Shown here one piece after another: positions 17,847 through 27,088 of a stretch of 64,000 bases of DNA. The stretch is taken from contig JBFMGC010000008.1 in assembly GCA_040752815.1 (NCBI GenBank), forward strand, positions 1 through 64,000. Direction: 5' to 3'. Positions within the stretch are counted from its first letter, which is position 1. Every line of letters begins with the position of its first letter. Source of the DNA: Candidatus Zixiibacteriota bacterium. GTDB lineage: Bacteria; Zixibacteria; MSB-5A5; GN15; FEB-12. The notes beneath the pieces were generated by a model. It made no database searches. It saw only the letters and a program-made list of their open reading frames with translations, and was not told where the DNA came from. A program made the position numbers and the translations under genes.

Positions 17847-20800
17847 CTACGCGGCTTTGGTGGCCGCTTCCAACTCGATCTGGGCCTTTTCTTTCTTGCG
17901 CCGACGGAACAAGCCGACAAAGTCATCGATCAGCGTGTATACCACCGGCACGATTACCAGCGTGAGCAGGGTCGAGGAGATAATCCCGCCGATTACCGCT
18001 CTCGCCATAGGCGCCCGAAGCTCCGCGCCGGGGCCAAGGCCAAGGGCCAGCGGCAGCATACCGAACACGGTGGCGAAAGTTGTCATCAGAATAGGTCTGA
18101 GCCGGATCGGTCCGGCCTGCAGGATTGCCTGCGTGCGGTCCATGCCGGCCGCTCGTCGTTGTTTAACAAAGTCGATCAGCAGGATGGCGTTTTTCGTGAC
18201 CAGACCCATGAGCATCACGATACCGACCAGGGTCATGATATTAATTGATGAACCCCAGGCGTAGAGGCCAAGAATCGCACCGATCAGTGAAAGCGGCAGC
18301 GAGAGCATGATCGAGAGGGGATCAAAAAACGACTCATACTGAGAGGCCAGCAGCAAATAGATGAATATGACTGCGAGGAGCAGGGAGCGGCCGATATTCT
18401 GGAACGACTCCGCCATGATCTCGTATTCGCCAACCGGCTGTATCGAGTAGCCGGGCGGGAGCTGCACCAGGCTGTCCACCTGGGCCTGAATGGCTTCCGT
18501 CAGCGTGCCGGAGAAGTACCCGAATTCAGGATTCGTGTTGACCCGCACTTCGGGCAGACGGTCATAACGCGAGTACTCGCCGATGGCCACCTCTCGCTCG
18601 ATATGGGCGACCCGGTTCACGGGAACCAGCAGCGTACTGTAGCCGGGCACGTCTTTGCTGCTTGCCACCAGAATTCGTCCGACTGCATCCTCGGAATCGC
18701 GGAAGCGCTCGTTGAGTCTGATACGCACGTCGTAGTCCTGGTCACCTTCTTTGTACTGCGTAACCACATCTCCCTCGACCAGCGTGCGGATCGTCTGCGA
18801 AATGCTGTAGACGTTGATCCCGAGATCGTCGGCTGCCTGACGATCGATACTGAGCTGCAGCTCCGGTTTGCCTTCCTCCAGCGAGTTGTCAACGTCGGCA
18901 GTCCCGGGAGCATGCGAGACAATGTCCTGCAGACGGTGAGTGAGACTGACCAGTTCGTCGCGGTTCTCGCCCCTTATCGAGAACTCCACCGGTTTTTCGC
19001 CCCCGCCCTCATGGCCCTGGGTTGAAACCGCGAGCTTGACTCCGGGCACCGCTGAAAGCAGGTGACGAACCGAATCGACCAGCTCCTGCGATGAAATCTC
19101 GCGCTCGTCGGCGTCGGCGAGGATGAGCATTATCTGACCCTCGGTCACCGGCGTGTTGACGCCGCCGACCGTCACGAAGATGTTGCGGACCTCCGGCAGC
19201 TTGCGGGCGATGGCTTCGAGATTGTCAATTCGTTCGGAGGTCTCCTCGAGTGTGGTGCCAGGGGGAGTCATGACGTTTACAAAGATCTTGCCCTCATCGG
19301 TGGCGGTCATGAACTCCGAACCGAGCATGCCGGCACCGACCATGCCGATCGCGACCACAAACGACACTGTCGCCACCATCACGACCAGCCACCGTCGTTT
19401 TAGCGAGTAATTGAGCGTTCTCACGTAGTACGGCTTGACGCGCTCAAACGTGCGGTCCCATAAACTGAGGGGGCGGCGAAGGCGCAGCCAGAGCCTCCAG
19501 AGACCGGTGGCGCGATCCGGATTCAGGTACTCCTCGTCCTCGCGAGGTTTCTGGGTGCGGGACGCCAGCATCGGGACGAGCGTGAAGGCTACGAAGAGGG
19601 ACACAAGAACCGCAAAGGCCACGGTCATTCCGAACTGGTAGAAGAAACGTCCCACTATGCCGGCCATGAAGGCGACCGGCAGGAACACGACCATAATCGA
19701 AAACGTGGTCGCCATGACCGCCAGGCCGATCTCCCGCGTGCCGGAGAAGGCCGCTTCGTACGGAGTCATCCCCTCCTGTACCTTCCGATAAATATTCTCT
19801 ACCACGACAATCGAGTCGTCGATCAGGATACCCACCGCCAGTGACAACCCCAGTAGCGTCATGAAATTGATCGTGAAGCCGAGGAATTTCATGATCGTGA
19901 AGGTGGCAATCACGGAAATCGGGATTGACAAGCCGGTGATAATAGTCGGGCGGATATCGAGCAGGAACAGGAAGATGACGATTACGGCAAGAATGGTACC
20001 GAACTCAATGTTGAAGATGATTTCGTGAATCGAGTCCTCAATCCAAACGGAGTTGTCATTGACGATCTCGATCTTAATATCCGGCGGCATCTCGGCTTGG
20101 AGATTGGCAATTGCGGCGCGGACACGCTCAGCCAGATCCACGATGTTGGCGCCGGACTGCTGCTTGATCCCGATCGCCACGGAGGGGGATCCGTTGTAGC
20201 GCGAAAGTGACCGCTGTTCGACAATGGTGTCTTTCACTTCCGCAACATCAGACAAGAAGACCGGAGTCCCCTGCTTGTTCAGGATGACTATAGAATTGAA
20301 CTGCTCGACCGAGGTCAGCTTTCCCTTGACCCGCACCATGTACTCGCGGGCGGCCTCGTCGACTCGTCCGCCCGGGATTTCGAGATTGGACATCATCACC
20401 GCGCCGCGGATGTCGTCGACCGAGACCTCGTAGTTCTCCATGAGTTGCGGATTGAGGGAGATGAGGATTTCCCGTTCCTTGCCGCCGATCAGATCAACCG
20501 CGCCGACACCAGAGACCGCTTCGAGCCTCGGCTTGATGCGATCCTTGGTCAGTTCCGTAATCTCGCGCTGGGTTCGGCGGCCGGAGACGGTCAGCGACAT
20601 GACAGCATCGCCCATAAGGTCGAACTGGCTGATGATCGGTTCCTCGATCTCTTCGGGCAGGTCGCCGCGAATGCCCGCCACCTTCTCACGCACGTCCTGA
20701 GCCGCCAGCTTGCCGTCGATCTCCAGCTCAAACTCGATGAAGGTGTAAGTGAACCCTTCCATCGCTTTGGAGACGATATGGCGAATACCGGAGATCTGAT

Positions 20801-21014
20801 TGACGGCTTCTTCGACTTTCTTGGTAACGTCGGTCTCGATGGTCTCCGCCGATGCACCCGGATAAACGGTCTGGACCACCACAAAAGGGAAGTCCATCTT
20901 GGGGAACATCTCGACTGACAGCGAGGTGTATGAGAACCAGCCCAGCACGAGTAGGGCAGAGATCATCATGGTCGCAAAGACCGGGCGGCGTATGGAAATG
21001 TCTGATATCTTCAT
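17847..21014 (-). CDS. RND multidrug efflux pump inner-membrane transporter
   Basis: This 1055-residue protein is an AcrB/HAE1-type RND proton antiporter. It has twelve membrane helices in the usual pattern (one at 12-30, a group at about 340-550, then 870-1030). The proton-relay aspartates are in LSLAVGILIDDSIVVVENIY and the relay lysine is in LMGLVTKNAILLIDF. Periplasmic porter domains carry typical features such as GVGAVDLIGG and PPGTTLEETSERID. It exports drugs or small hydrophobic compounds through the fusion protein and TolC-like channel encoded upstream. The start overlaps the fusion protein stop (ATGA). Confidence 0.95.
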   Translation of the reverse strand: MKISDISIRRPVFATMMISALLVLGWFSYTSLSVEMFPKMDFPFVVVQTVYPGASAETIETDVTKKVEEAVNQISGIRHIVSKAMEGFTYTFIEFELEIDGKLAAQDVREKVAGIRGDLPEEIEEPIISQFDLMGDAVMSLTVSGRRTQREITELTKDRIKPRLEAVSGVGAVDLIGGKEREILISLNPQLMENYEVSVDDIRGAVMMSNLEIPGGRVDEAAREYMVRVKGKLTSVEQFNSIVILNKQGTPVFLSDVAEVKDTIVEQRSLSRYNGSPSVAIGIKQQSGANIVDLAERVRAAIANLQAEMPPDIKIEIVNDNSVWIEDSIHEIIFNIEFGTILAVIVIFLFLLDIRPTIITGLSIPISVIATFTIMKFLGFTINFMTLLGLSLAVGILIDDSIVVVENIYRKVQEGMTPYEAAFSGTREIGLAVMATTFSIMVVFLPVAFMAGIVGRFFYQFGMTVAFAVLVSLFVAFTLVPMLASRTQKPREDEEYLNPDRATGLWRLWLRLRRPLSLWDRTFERVKPYYVRTLNYSLKRRWLVVMVATVSFVVAIGMVGAGMLGSEFMTATDEGKIFVNVMTPPGTTLEETSERIDNLEAIARKLPEVRNIFVTVGGVNTPVTEGQIMLILADADEREISSQELVDSVRHLLSAVPGVKLAVSTQGHEGGGEKPVEFSIRGENRDELVSLTHRLQDIVSHAPGTADVDNSLEEGKPELQLSIDRQAADDLGINVYSISQTIRTLVEGDVVTQYKEGDQDYDVRIRLNERFRDSEDAVGRILVASSKDVPGYSTLLVPVNRVAHIEREVAIGEYSRYDRLPEVRVNTNPEFGYFSGTLTEAIQAQVDSLVQLPPGYSIQPVGEYEIMAESFQNIGRSLLLAVIFIYLLLASQYESFFDPLSIMLSLPLSLIGAILGLYAWGSSINIMTLVGIVMLMGLVTKNAILLIDFVKQRRAAGMDRTQAILQAGPIRLRPILMTTFATVFGMLPLALGLGPGAELRAPMARAVIGGIISSTLLTLVIVPVVYTLIDDFVGLFRRRKKEKAQIELEAATKAA

Positions 21015-22066
21015 GGCCGGCTCGCTTCGACTGCCGTCACATTCAGCGCGACGCCGTTTTCAAGGTAATCCTGTCCGAGCGTGACCAGCGTGTCACCCGC
21101 CAACAAACCGGAAGTAACCACTACCTGGCCGGACAGCTCGGAGCCGAGCGTCACGGGCCGAAGCTCGGCCCGTTTGTCCGAGACCACAAACACCGATGCT
21201 TGATTGTCCAGGGTTAACACCGCCTTGCGAGGGACGGCTATCACGCCCGAGAGGTTCTGCAGCACGTAATGGACATGCACGAACATGCCCGGATTGAACC
21301 GGCCGTCGCTGTTGTCAATTATGGCTTCCACCGGGAAGGAGCGGGTGTCGGGATCGGCCGATGTCGCCACTCTGACGACCTGCCCGGTTGCGGGAGTATC
21401 GGCGCCTTCGCTTCGGACGATGATCTGGTCGCCGTCCTTGACGAAGGCGATGTCATCCGAATTCACCGCGAATTTCACTCGCAGGCGATCAATCGTGGCG
21501 ACGGTGGCCAGGGGCTGCCCGACCTGAACCAGATCTCCGGGGGAGACGTTTATGGCCGTGACTACCCCGGCGATGGGAGTATGTAACTCCAGCATCCGCC
21601 GGACTGAGTTGAACTGGGCCTCAGTTACTTCGAACTCGGTCCTTGAGGCGTCATGTTGTGACTCGGAGATCGCCCCCTGGGCATACAAGTATTTCATCTT
21701 GTCGAAATTCTTGCGGGCGTTTTCGAAGACCGAGTAGGCTTGTGGGTACGACGAGCTTGGCCCATACTTATCCAGGGTCAGAATGATGTCGTCGGCTTTG
21801 ACACGGCGGCCGGTGGCCGAGACAATTTCTTGAACTGCCTCAGGCAGTCGGGCATACAGCACCGCCTGCCGCTCACCTTCGAGCGAGCCGGTGTAGGTGC
21901 GGGTGAGCTGCCGATCCGACGGCTGCACGAGCATCGCTTTGACTGCGACCACTCGCTCAGTGTTGTTTGCCGACTGATTCTCGCCGCTGCAGGCGGCCAG
22001 GGCCAGAATTACCAGAAAACTCGGGAGGAGTCTCCAACCGTAGGGGAGTAAGTCTTTCTTCATCAT
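21011..22066 (-). CDS. RND efflux membrane-fusion lipoprotein
   Basis: The 351-residue adaptor links the RND pump to the outer-membrane channel. Its signal ends in a lipobox, LALAAC, so it is probably lipid-anchored to the inner membrane. It has a barrel-sandwich/lipoyl domain split around a helical hairpin (about 110-160, SQHDASRTEFEVTEAQFNSV). The second lipoyl half is TPIAGVVTAINVSPGDLVQVGQPL, followed by the beta barrel and a C-terminal proximal domain (ENGVALNVTAVE). It begins ATGATG, overlapping the tolC-like stop. Confidence 0.93.
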   Translation of the reverse strand: MMKKDLLPYGWRLLPSFLVILALAACSGENQSANNTERVVAVKAMLVQPSDRQLTRTYTGSLEGERQAVLYARLPEAVQEIVSATGRRVKADDIILTLDKYGPSSSYPQAYSVFENARKNFDKMKYLYAQGAISESQHDASRTEFEVTEAQFNSVRRMLELHTPIAGVVTAINVSPGDLVQVGQPLATVATIDRLRVKFAVNSDDIAFVKDGDQIIVRSEGADTPATGQVVRVATSADPDTRSFPVEAIIDNSDGRFNPGMFVHVHYVLQNLSGVIAVPRKAVLTLDNQASVFVVSDKRAELRPVTLGSELSGQVVVTSGLLAGDTLVTLGQDYLENGVALNVTAVEASRP

Positions 22067-23418
22067 AGTCTATCCACATCGATTGTTGTTGCCAGTTTGA
22101 GACCTGCCTTGGCGGCGCGAAAAGCGAAAGTCGCCTGGGCGAGGATTTCACGAGCCTGAGTTAGAGCAGCTTGCGCCGAGAGAACTTCCAGAAGCGTGCC
22201 GACCCCGGACTCGTAACGCAGATTGGCGATACGCAAGCCCTCCTCGGCAAGGGCGATCGTGTTCTGATGAGTTTCGAGTGATTGCCGCGCCTGCAGGAGC
22301 CGGTCATAAGCCTGCTCGACTTCAAGTCTAATATCGTCGCGGGTCTGTTGCACTTCCAGAAGTGCCTGGTTGTGCTCGGCGATAGCCTGTGTCACGGCGC
22401 CTCGCGTGCGACCGCCCTGAAAAATCGGTATGTTCAAACGCAACCCCGCGGTGAACGCGCGGCTGACATTCTCTTTCAGAGTATATTGATCCGACTGAGC
22501 CTGCCAGTCATAGCCGGCGACTGCGCTGAGCGACGGCCAGTAGTCGGCGCGGGCGATCCTGATCGCTTTGCGGCGCATATCCCGCGTGTACTCAGCCTCG
22601 CGCATCTCGGGCCGCTTATCCAGCGCCGTGGTTACCAATTGATCGGGGGAGGGGAGGCCCTCGATCGTCGCCGAAAGGGGTTCCTCGATCAACAGCACGG
22701 TATCTTCGAGCGGAATCCCCAGGAAAGACTTGAGGCGCTGGTCGGCCAGGCGAAGGTCGGACTCGGCCTCGAGAATCTGCGGCTCAAGGTTGGACTTTTC
22801 CACCCGCGCCCGCAGAACCTCGAATTCCGATACCACCCCCTGGTCGCGCTGCTTCTCGACCACGTCCAGACTGTGGCTGGCGGCTTCATATGACTTCCTC
22901 AGTACTTCGAGGCGGGCACGCTGGAGCAAGGCGCTAAAGAAGAGCACGTCGGAATTGTAGAGCACGCCGGCGGCAGCCCGCTCCTCGACCGCAAGACTGT
23001 ACTTGCGAAAGTCCCGGGCAATAGACCAGGCAGTGAATACTTTCCCGCCCTGCCAGATTGACTGCACGATGGAGAGATTGGCCCCGAAACTGTTCTTAAA
23101 CCCGGTCTGGAATTCCAGAGTCTCGGTTTCGCCCTCGTCGTTTTCCACCTGCACGAAAAACGAGGGGATATTGAAATTGCGAGTATAGGCGCCGCCGACG
23201 TTGATCTCAGGGAACGCTCCGGCGCGGGCGATCATCACGTTGGCATCGGCCACATTCACCGCTTCCCTGGCCTGCAAGTACGTGCGGTTGAACTGCAGCG
23301 CCAGTTGGCGGGCCTCCTCGACCGTCAAACTATGCGTCGCCTGGGTACTGTCGCCAAGGGCTACCGCCGCTATCAGCGCCGGCACGAATAGTCGAAACTT
23401 GCTCCAATACATCATCAT
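22063..23418 (-). CDS. TolC-like outer-membrane efflux channel
   Basis: A 451-residue outer membrane factor with two repeats of the OEP fold: LTVEEARQLALQFNRTYLQAREAV opens the first, and LVTTALDKRPEMREAEYTRD the second. Long coiled-coil helices are seen at about 165-215 and 345-430 (AEEGLRIANLRYESGVGTLLEVLSA). The signal peptide is at residues 1-25. Start: ATG 23418 is preferred because the protein then begins with the signal peptide; a GTG at 23436 inside tetR would add six residues. Neither has a good ribosome site, so coupling to tetR translation is likely. Confidence 0.9.
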   Translation of the reverse strand: MMMYWSKFRLFVPALIAAVALGDSTQATHSLTVEEARQLALQFNRTYLQAREAVNVADANVMIARAGAFPEINVGGAYTRNFNIPSFFVQVENDEGETETLEFQTGFKNSFGANLSIVQSIWQGGKVFTAWSIARDFRKYSLAVEERAAAGVLYNSDVLFFSALLQRARLEVLRKSYEAASHSLDVVEKQRDQGVVSEFEVLRARVEKSNLEPQILEAESDLRLADQRLKSFLGIPLEDTVLLIEEPLSATIEGLPSPDQLVTTALDKRPEMREAEYTRDMRRKAIRIARADYWPSLSAVAGYDWQAQSDQYTLKENVSRAFTAGLRLNIPIFQGGRTRGAVTQAIAEHNQALLEVQQTRDDIRLEVEQAYDRLLQARQSLETHQNTIALAEEGLRIANLRYESGVGTLLEVLSAQAALTQAREILAQATFAFRAAKAGLKLATTIDVDRL

Positions 23419-23422
23419 AGGA

Positions 23423-24040
23423 TCAGTTAATCTCACGGTTGTCCGTCCTGCCGCGAATCAGCGCGGCAAACAGCCTGAGTTGTCTGGGGAAATCGACCTC
23501 GGTGTCACCGAGCATCTTGCGCACGGTGAGGCCGTCGTTCATTGCCAGGATCATCACGGCCAGGTCCTCGCGGTCGCGCTGCGTGGGAGCAAAGCTGTGA
23601 TCGATCCGCTCCACGAACACCTTTTGGTACTCCTCGTGGCAGCTTCGAAGAAACCGTCGAATCCGGGGCACCTTCGATGCCTGCGACCAGAAGTCCAGGT
23701 AGTTGTCGAATTCGGCGGTGGAGGCCTCGGGGCTGGCGCCCAGCAGCGCCCGCAGGAGCATAACCGGACTGGCCTTGGCGCCGGGAACGCGCTCAATAGC
23801 GGCGATCATCTCCCGGTGCATGTTCTGAACCAGGTCAAAAAGGATTTCCTCCTTGTTGTGGAAATGGAAGTAGAGGGCGCCCTTGGTCAGGCCGGCCTTG
23901 CGCGCAATCTGCTCGGTGGTGGTTTCTTTAACCCCCCGTTTCATGAAGAGATAGCGGGCCGCTGCCAGGAGCTGCCGCCGTCGCTGCTCGGCCGGTCGCT
24001 TGGGGCTTTGCTTTATCTTGCCAGTCAGGGTCTTAGTCAC
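23423..24040 (-). CDS. TetR-family repressor of the efflux operon
   Basis: A 205-residue regulator. The N-terminal DNA-binding part is a typical TetR helix-turn-helix (RRRQLLAAARYLFMKRGVKE, TTEQIARKAGLTKGALYFHF, NKEEILFDLV; residues 20-70). The remaining helices form a ligand-binding and dimer domain. It heads the operon with the tolC-like, fusion and RND genes, and an 18-base perfect palindrome lies in its promoter, so it very likely represses itself and the pump until an exported compound binds. The start is GTG. Confidence 0.93.
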   Translation of the reverse strand: MTKTLTGKIKQSPKRPAEQRRRQLLAAARYLFMKRGVKETTTEQIARKAGLTKGALYFHFHNKEEILFDLVQNMHREMIAAIERVPGAKASPVMLLRALLGASPEASTAEFDNYLDFWSQASKVPRIRRFLRSCHEEYQKVFVERIDHSFAPTQRDREDLAVMILAMNDGLTVRKMLGDTEVDFPRQLRLFAALIRGRTDNREIN

Positions 24041-24070
24041 GTTTACTTCTATGTCAACGAGTCCGATTAA

Positions 24071-24088
24071 ATACCTACCGGTAGGTAT
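24071..24088. promoter_or_regulatory. TetR operator, perfect 18-bp palindrome
   Basis: ATACCTACCGGTAGGTAT is a perfect inverted repeat of 9+9 bases. It lies 31 bases before the tetR start codon and begins only 2 bases downstream of the predicted -10 box, so a bound repressor would cover the transcription start. Symmetric operators of this size are usual for TetR-family autoregulation. Confidence 0.82.
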
Positions 24089-24090
24089 CT

Positions 24091-24118
24091 AACATAAGCC
24101 GTTAACGAGGCTTGTCAA
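24091..24118 (-). promoter_or_regulatory. Sigma70-type promoter of tetR-efflux operon
   Basis: On the minus strand TTGACA (24118-24113) is followed after 16 bases by TATGTT (24096-24091). The -35 matches the consensus perfectly, and the operator palindrome lies just downstream. This places the transcription start inside the operator. Confidence 0.72.
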
Positions 24119-24159
24119 GCGCAGGTTTCAGTTTTTTTTGGGAATTTTCCCGCGCGAGT

Positions 24160-25164
24160 CTAATTCTGGAGCACGACGCGATAGCGGGCCTGGTTTGCAG
24201 CAACCTTGGCCAAAGCCTCGTTTACCTGGCTCATGGGCATCAACTCGGTGCGGGCTACAATATTATGGCGGGCAGCGAATTCCAACATGTCACGAATCGC
24301 CTGGCGGCTGCCTATCGGGCTACCGGAGACCGACTTGTTACCCACAATAAGAGCCATCGCCGGTATCGAAACCGGTTTTGGCACTGCGCCGACAAAGCAC
24401 AAATGCCCCATCGGGCGCAATACATTGATACAGGCGAGCCAGTCGAGCTCGACATTGGCGGTAACGATCAATACGTCCTGAGAACCGGCAGCCACACCCA
24501 AATCTTTGGGATCAGTTGAATTCACGAAGTGATGAGCGCCGAAGTGTCGGGCGTCGGACTGTTTATCCGGACTAGAAGAAAAGGCGGTGACCTCGCAGCC
24601 AAAGGCCCGGGCGAACTGCAGGGCCAGGTGCCCAAGCCCGCCGATTCCCACCACGCCGACCTTCATGTGCGGTTGGACATTGAGCTGCCGGAGGGGTGAG
24701 TAGACAGTGATGCCGCCGCACATCAGCGGGGCGGCACTGGCAGAAGTGAGTCTGTCGGATAGGAGGAAAGCATAGCGGCTGTCGACCACAATGGCATCCG
24801 CGTAGCCGCCGTAGTTTCCCACGCAGGTGGCCGCGCCATTTGGGCAGAGGTTGTCGTGACCCGACGCGCACCACTCGCACTCCAGACAGGCCCCGCACTG
24901 CCACCCGACACCGACCCGGCTACCGACATCCAGCCCGCGGACCATGTGGCCGAGGTCGATTACCGTTCCGGCAATCTCATGACCCGGTACCAGCGGGTAT
25001 TGGCTGAGTCCCCAGTCATTGTTCCAGAGGTGTATATCGCTGTGGCAAATGCCACAGTGAGAAATGGCTATCGCCACGTCGTGCGGTCCCAGCGGCCGGG
25101 ACTCGTATTCGAACGGCGCCAGCTTGGCTTTTGGCTCGCCCGCGGCATACGCCCTTATTATCAT
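24160..25164 (-). CDS. Zinc-dependent alcohol dehydrogenase (YahK/CAD-like)
   Basis: This 334-residue medium-chain dehydrogenase/reductase probably reduces aldehydes with NADPH. The catalytic zinc site shows CGICHSDIH and GHEIAG; the structural zinc has four cysteines in CGACLECEWCASGHDNLC; the nucleotide-binding loop is VGIGGLGHLALQFA (about 172-185). A conserved NYGGYAD stretch is typical of the cinnamyl-alcohol/YahK subgroup. ATG 25164 is chosen because AGGAGG (25169-25174) lies five bases upstream and the protein then begins MIIRAYAAGEP. It follows the outer-membrane barrel gene by 13 bases, probably as the last gene of that operon. Confidence 0.92.
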   Translation of the reverse strand: MIIRAYAAGEPKAKLAPFEYESRPLGPHDVAIAISHCGICHSDIHLWNNDWGLSQYPLVPGHEIAGTVIDLGHMVRGLDVGSRVGVGWQCGACLECEWCASGHDNLCPNGAATCVGNYGGYADAIVVDSRYAFLLSDRLTSASAAPLMCGGITVYSPLRQLNVQPHMKVGVVGIGGLGHLALQFARAFGCEVTAFSSSPDKQSDARHFGAHHFVNSTDPKDLGVAAGSQDVLIVTANVELDWLACINVLRPMGHLCFVGAVPKPVSIPAMALIVGNKSVSGSPIGSRQAIRDMLEFAARHNIVARTELMPMSQVNEALAKVAANQARYRVVLQN

Positions 25165-25177
25165 ATCGCCTCCTGTA

Positions 25178-26404
25178 TCAGAAGCGAACCGTCGCGCCGA
25201 CGCTGAGCGAAAAGTCGTCGTAATCGTAAACCCGAACGATCGAGTTATTGTCGGTGTAGTCCGCCTGGAGACTTGGTTCGAGCACCACGCCGCTACCCAA
25301 CAGAATCGGCCACTGGAGTCGCAGATCGACACGGCGACGCCAGTCGGTCCGCTCCTGGGCATAACGTAGATTGACAGTCGAAATAAGCTGACCGAGACGA
25401 TTCGGTCTCAACTCACGCTCCACGGTTCGTATATGCTCTCGCTCCCAGAAGCCTGCCGAAATACTGGTTATCAGACGTGGAATCAGGTAGGTCTTGATTT
25501 TCAGCACAGCCGCCTGGCCTGCGAATTCGCCCAGCCAGGGTGAAAGATAGCCGCTCGAATAACCGTAGATAATGGCCGCGTCATTGCGATCCAGAAACTG
25601 GCGATAGGAGTACGTGAGACTCAGGCCGGTTTTTCTGCCGAGCGATCTCGAAAGGCGCGGGGAGACATAAAGCGATTTGAGACGGTCCGTCAGCAGGATC
25701 GAGTACTGCTCGCCCGAAAGGATCGCACGCCGGGGGACCGGCATCGGCGGATCGCCACCGACGTATGTGATCGTGTCGATGTGCTGATACCGCCCCGTTG
25801 AGTATCCAATTTCCAAATCCAGCGCATACGCATCAAAGAGGGTGGTATTGGCGCCGGCAGTAATGACCAGTTTTTCGCGATCGATCACGCCATCGACATT
25901 GTACTGGGTGGAGGCGAAAGATACGCCGGCTCGCAGCTGCGTTCGGGAACTTAAACGATAGCCGATACCGACTATGGCGTCGTACTCGTCGCCGGTGAAC
26001 TCATTGGCGTTCAGAGTAGTCGAATCGGACTCGATATCGCGGTACTCCCGCTTCCTCAGATTGCCTTCCAAATAAGTGGATATGCGGGATGAATCCGAGG
26101 TCGGGATAAGAGTCAGCCCGCCACCGTAAACCAGATTGCTGAGGTTGAAGTAGTTTCCATAGTAGCTGTATTCGCTGACCAGGTTCAATCTGGCCACAGA
26201 AAGGGGATACCAGTTTAGGTCAACCGAAGACGTGCTGTACGTATCTTTCTTTTCGGTGGAGTCGGAGAACAGGTTGCTGGTGGAGCCGCCGGATGCGGTG
26301 GCCTCGACATCGATATCGACAGCGAAGCTGTTCGTCGACACGAGACCGAAGACAATCGTGGCAACCAGCGGGAAGAAGCGCTGCAATCTTGTCATCAGAA
26401 ACAT
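25178..26404 (-). CDS. Outer-membrane beta-barrel protein
   Basis: A 408-residue exported protein with a signal peptide (to about residue 28, SFAVDIDV). After that it is built almost wholly of alternating strands rich in Tyr, Ser, Arg and Leu: LNLVSEYSYYGNYFNL, YDAIVGIGYRLSSRTQLRAG and LVITAGANTTLFDAYALDLEIG. It ends DFSLSVGATVRF, with a terminal Phe as outer-membrane barrels usually have. It resembles the beta-barrel porin/outer membrane beta-barrel groups seen near polysaccharide export genes, but no specific function is visible. The start overlaps the preceding small gene by 10 bases. Confidence 0.75.
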   Translation of the reverse strand: MFLMTRLQRFFPLVATIVFGLVSTNSFAVDIDVEATASGGSTSNLFSDSTEKKDTYSTSSVDLNWYPLSVARLNLVSEYSYYGNYFNLSNLVYGGGLTLIPTSDSSRISTYLEGNLRKREYRDIESDSTTLNANEFTGDEYDAIVGIGYRLSSRTQLRAGVSFASTQYNVDGVIDREKLVITAGANTTLFDAYALDLEIGYSTGRYQHIDTITYVGGDPPMPVPRRAILSGEQYSILLTDRLKSLYVSPRLSRSLGRKTGLSLTYSYRQFLDRNDAAIIYGYSSGYLSPWLGEFAGQAAVLKIKTYLIPRLITSISAGFWEREHIRTVERELRPNRLGQLISTVNLRYAQERTDWRRRVDLRLQWPILLGSGVVLEPSLQADYTDNNSIVRVYDYDDFSLSVGATVRF

Positions 26405-26814
26405 ACCCCGCCGGCGCAGCCGCCGCCGGCGCCCAGACCGCCGCCAAGACCGAGACCGGAGCCAAAACCGGTGTCGAAGTCGAGCCGGTTCTCACAGACA
26501 GCGCGGGTGGCAAACCGCCTTCGACTGAAGCCTTCGCCGCAGCGAACATGAATGGGCGCGTGAACATGTGCCTCGTGTCCTGCGAACATCTGCGACACCT
26601 GGAGCTGTCCGCCCGAGGCGGAGATGTAGCCGTGGCGCTCGAATTCATCGGGGATACCGTCGGAGTCGTCGTCGGGAGCGTTGTCGTCGAACCCGTCACC
26701 GTCGCAGTCGACAAAGGCCATCGGTTCAGACGCGTGCGCGCAAGGAGCGCAGGCCATGATTGCTGCAATGGTGAGCGAGACGAGACCGAGAATAGGGGAG
26801 AGGCGGCTGGTCAT
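26395..26814 (-). CDS. Small secreted Ca-binding (thrombospondin-3-like) protein
   Basis: A 139-residue exported protein with a signal peptide (about 1-28, cut near AHASEP). Residues 35-60 hold two acidic Ca-binding motifs of thrombospondin type 3 style, DCDGDGFDDN and DDDSDGIPDEFE. The middle has a His-rich patch (GHEAHVHAPIH), and the last 25 residues are glycine-rich with two cysteines near the end (GGGCAGGVCF). I know no named family for it. The gene overlaps the outer-membrane barrel gene, suggesting a surface pair made together. Confidence 0.6.
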   Translation of the reverse strand: MTSRLSPILGLVSLTIAAIMACAPCAHASEPMAFVDCDGDGFDDNAPDDDSDGIPDEFERHGYISASGGQLQVSQMFAGHEAHVHAPIHVRCGEGFSRRRFATRAVCENRLDFDTGFGSGLGLGGGLGAGGGCAGGVCF

Positions 26815-26865
26815 GGAAAACCCGTCCTGTGCTTAGTTGCCAACTGGATTGGGCCACATCGCTTA

Positions 26866-26893
26866 AATCTACACAATTTGTCGTTACTGTCAA
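26866..26893 (-). promoter_or_regulatory. Promoter for small Ca-binding protein/barrel/ADH operon
   Basis: On the minus strand TTGACA (26893-26888), a 16-base spacer and TAGATT (26871-26866) match a sigma70-type promoter. The first start codon of the operon is at 26814, giving a leader of about 45 bases. Confidence 0.62.
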
Positions 26894-27088
26894 CCAGTCA
26901 TCTCGGGTCTTATCAGTCCCGTTACGGACCGTGGCGTGAAAGTGCTTTGACCGAGAAACTGGTATCATCTTGACTTTGGGGCGAAATCGGCCATCTTAGG
27001 CGGGTTGACAGGGTACGGCTGTCTAGAACAGGCTGCGCGTGCCCACCCCACAACCGGATCCGACACCGGACAGGAAAAGGACGAACTG

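Noticed and set aside
20445..20918. 157-residue open frame opposite the RND gene
   Set aside because: Antisense shadow inside a conserved RND transporter.
24160..25362. Longer alcohol dehydrogenase start adding 66 residues
   Set aside because: The extension runs through the end of the barrel gene in another frame and resembles no dehydrogenase; AGGAGG marks the ATG at 25164.
27004..27030. TTGACA before the membrane ferredoxin gene as a promoter
   Set aside because: No acceptable -10 box at 15-19 bases; only TAGAAC at 13 bases.
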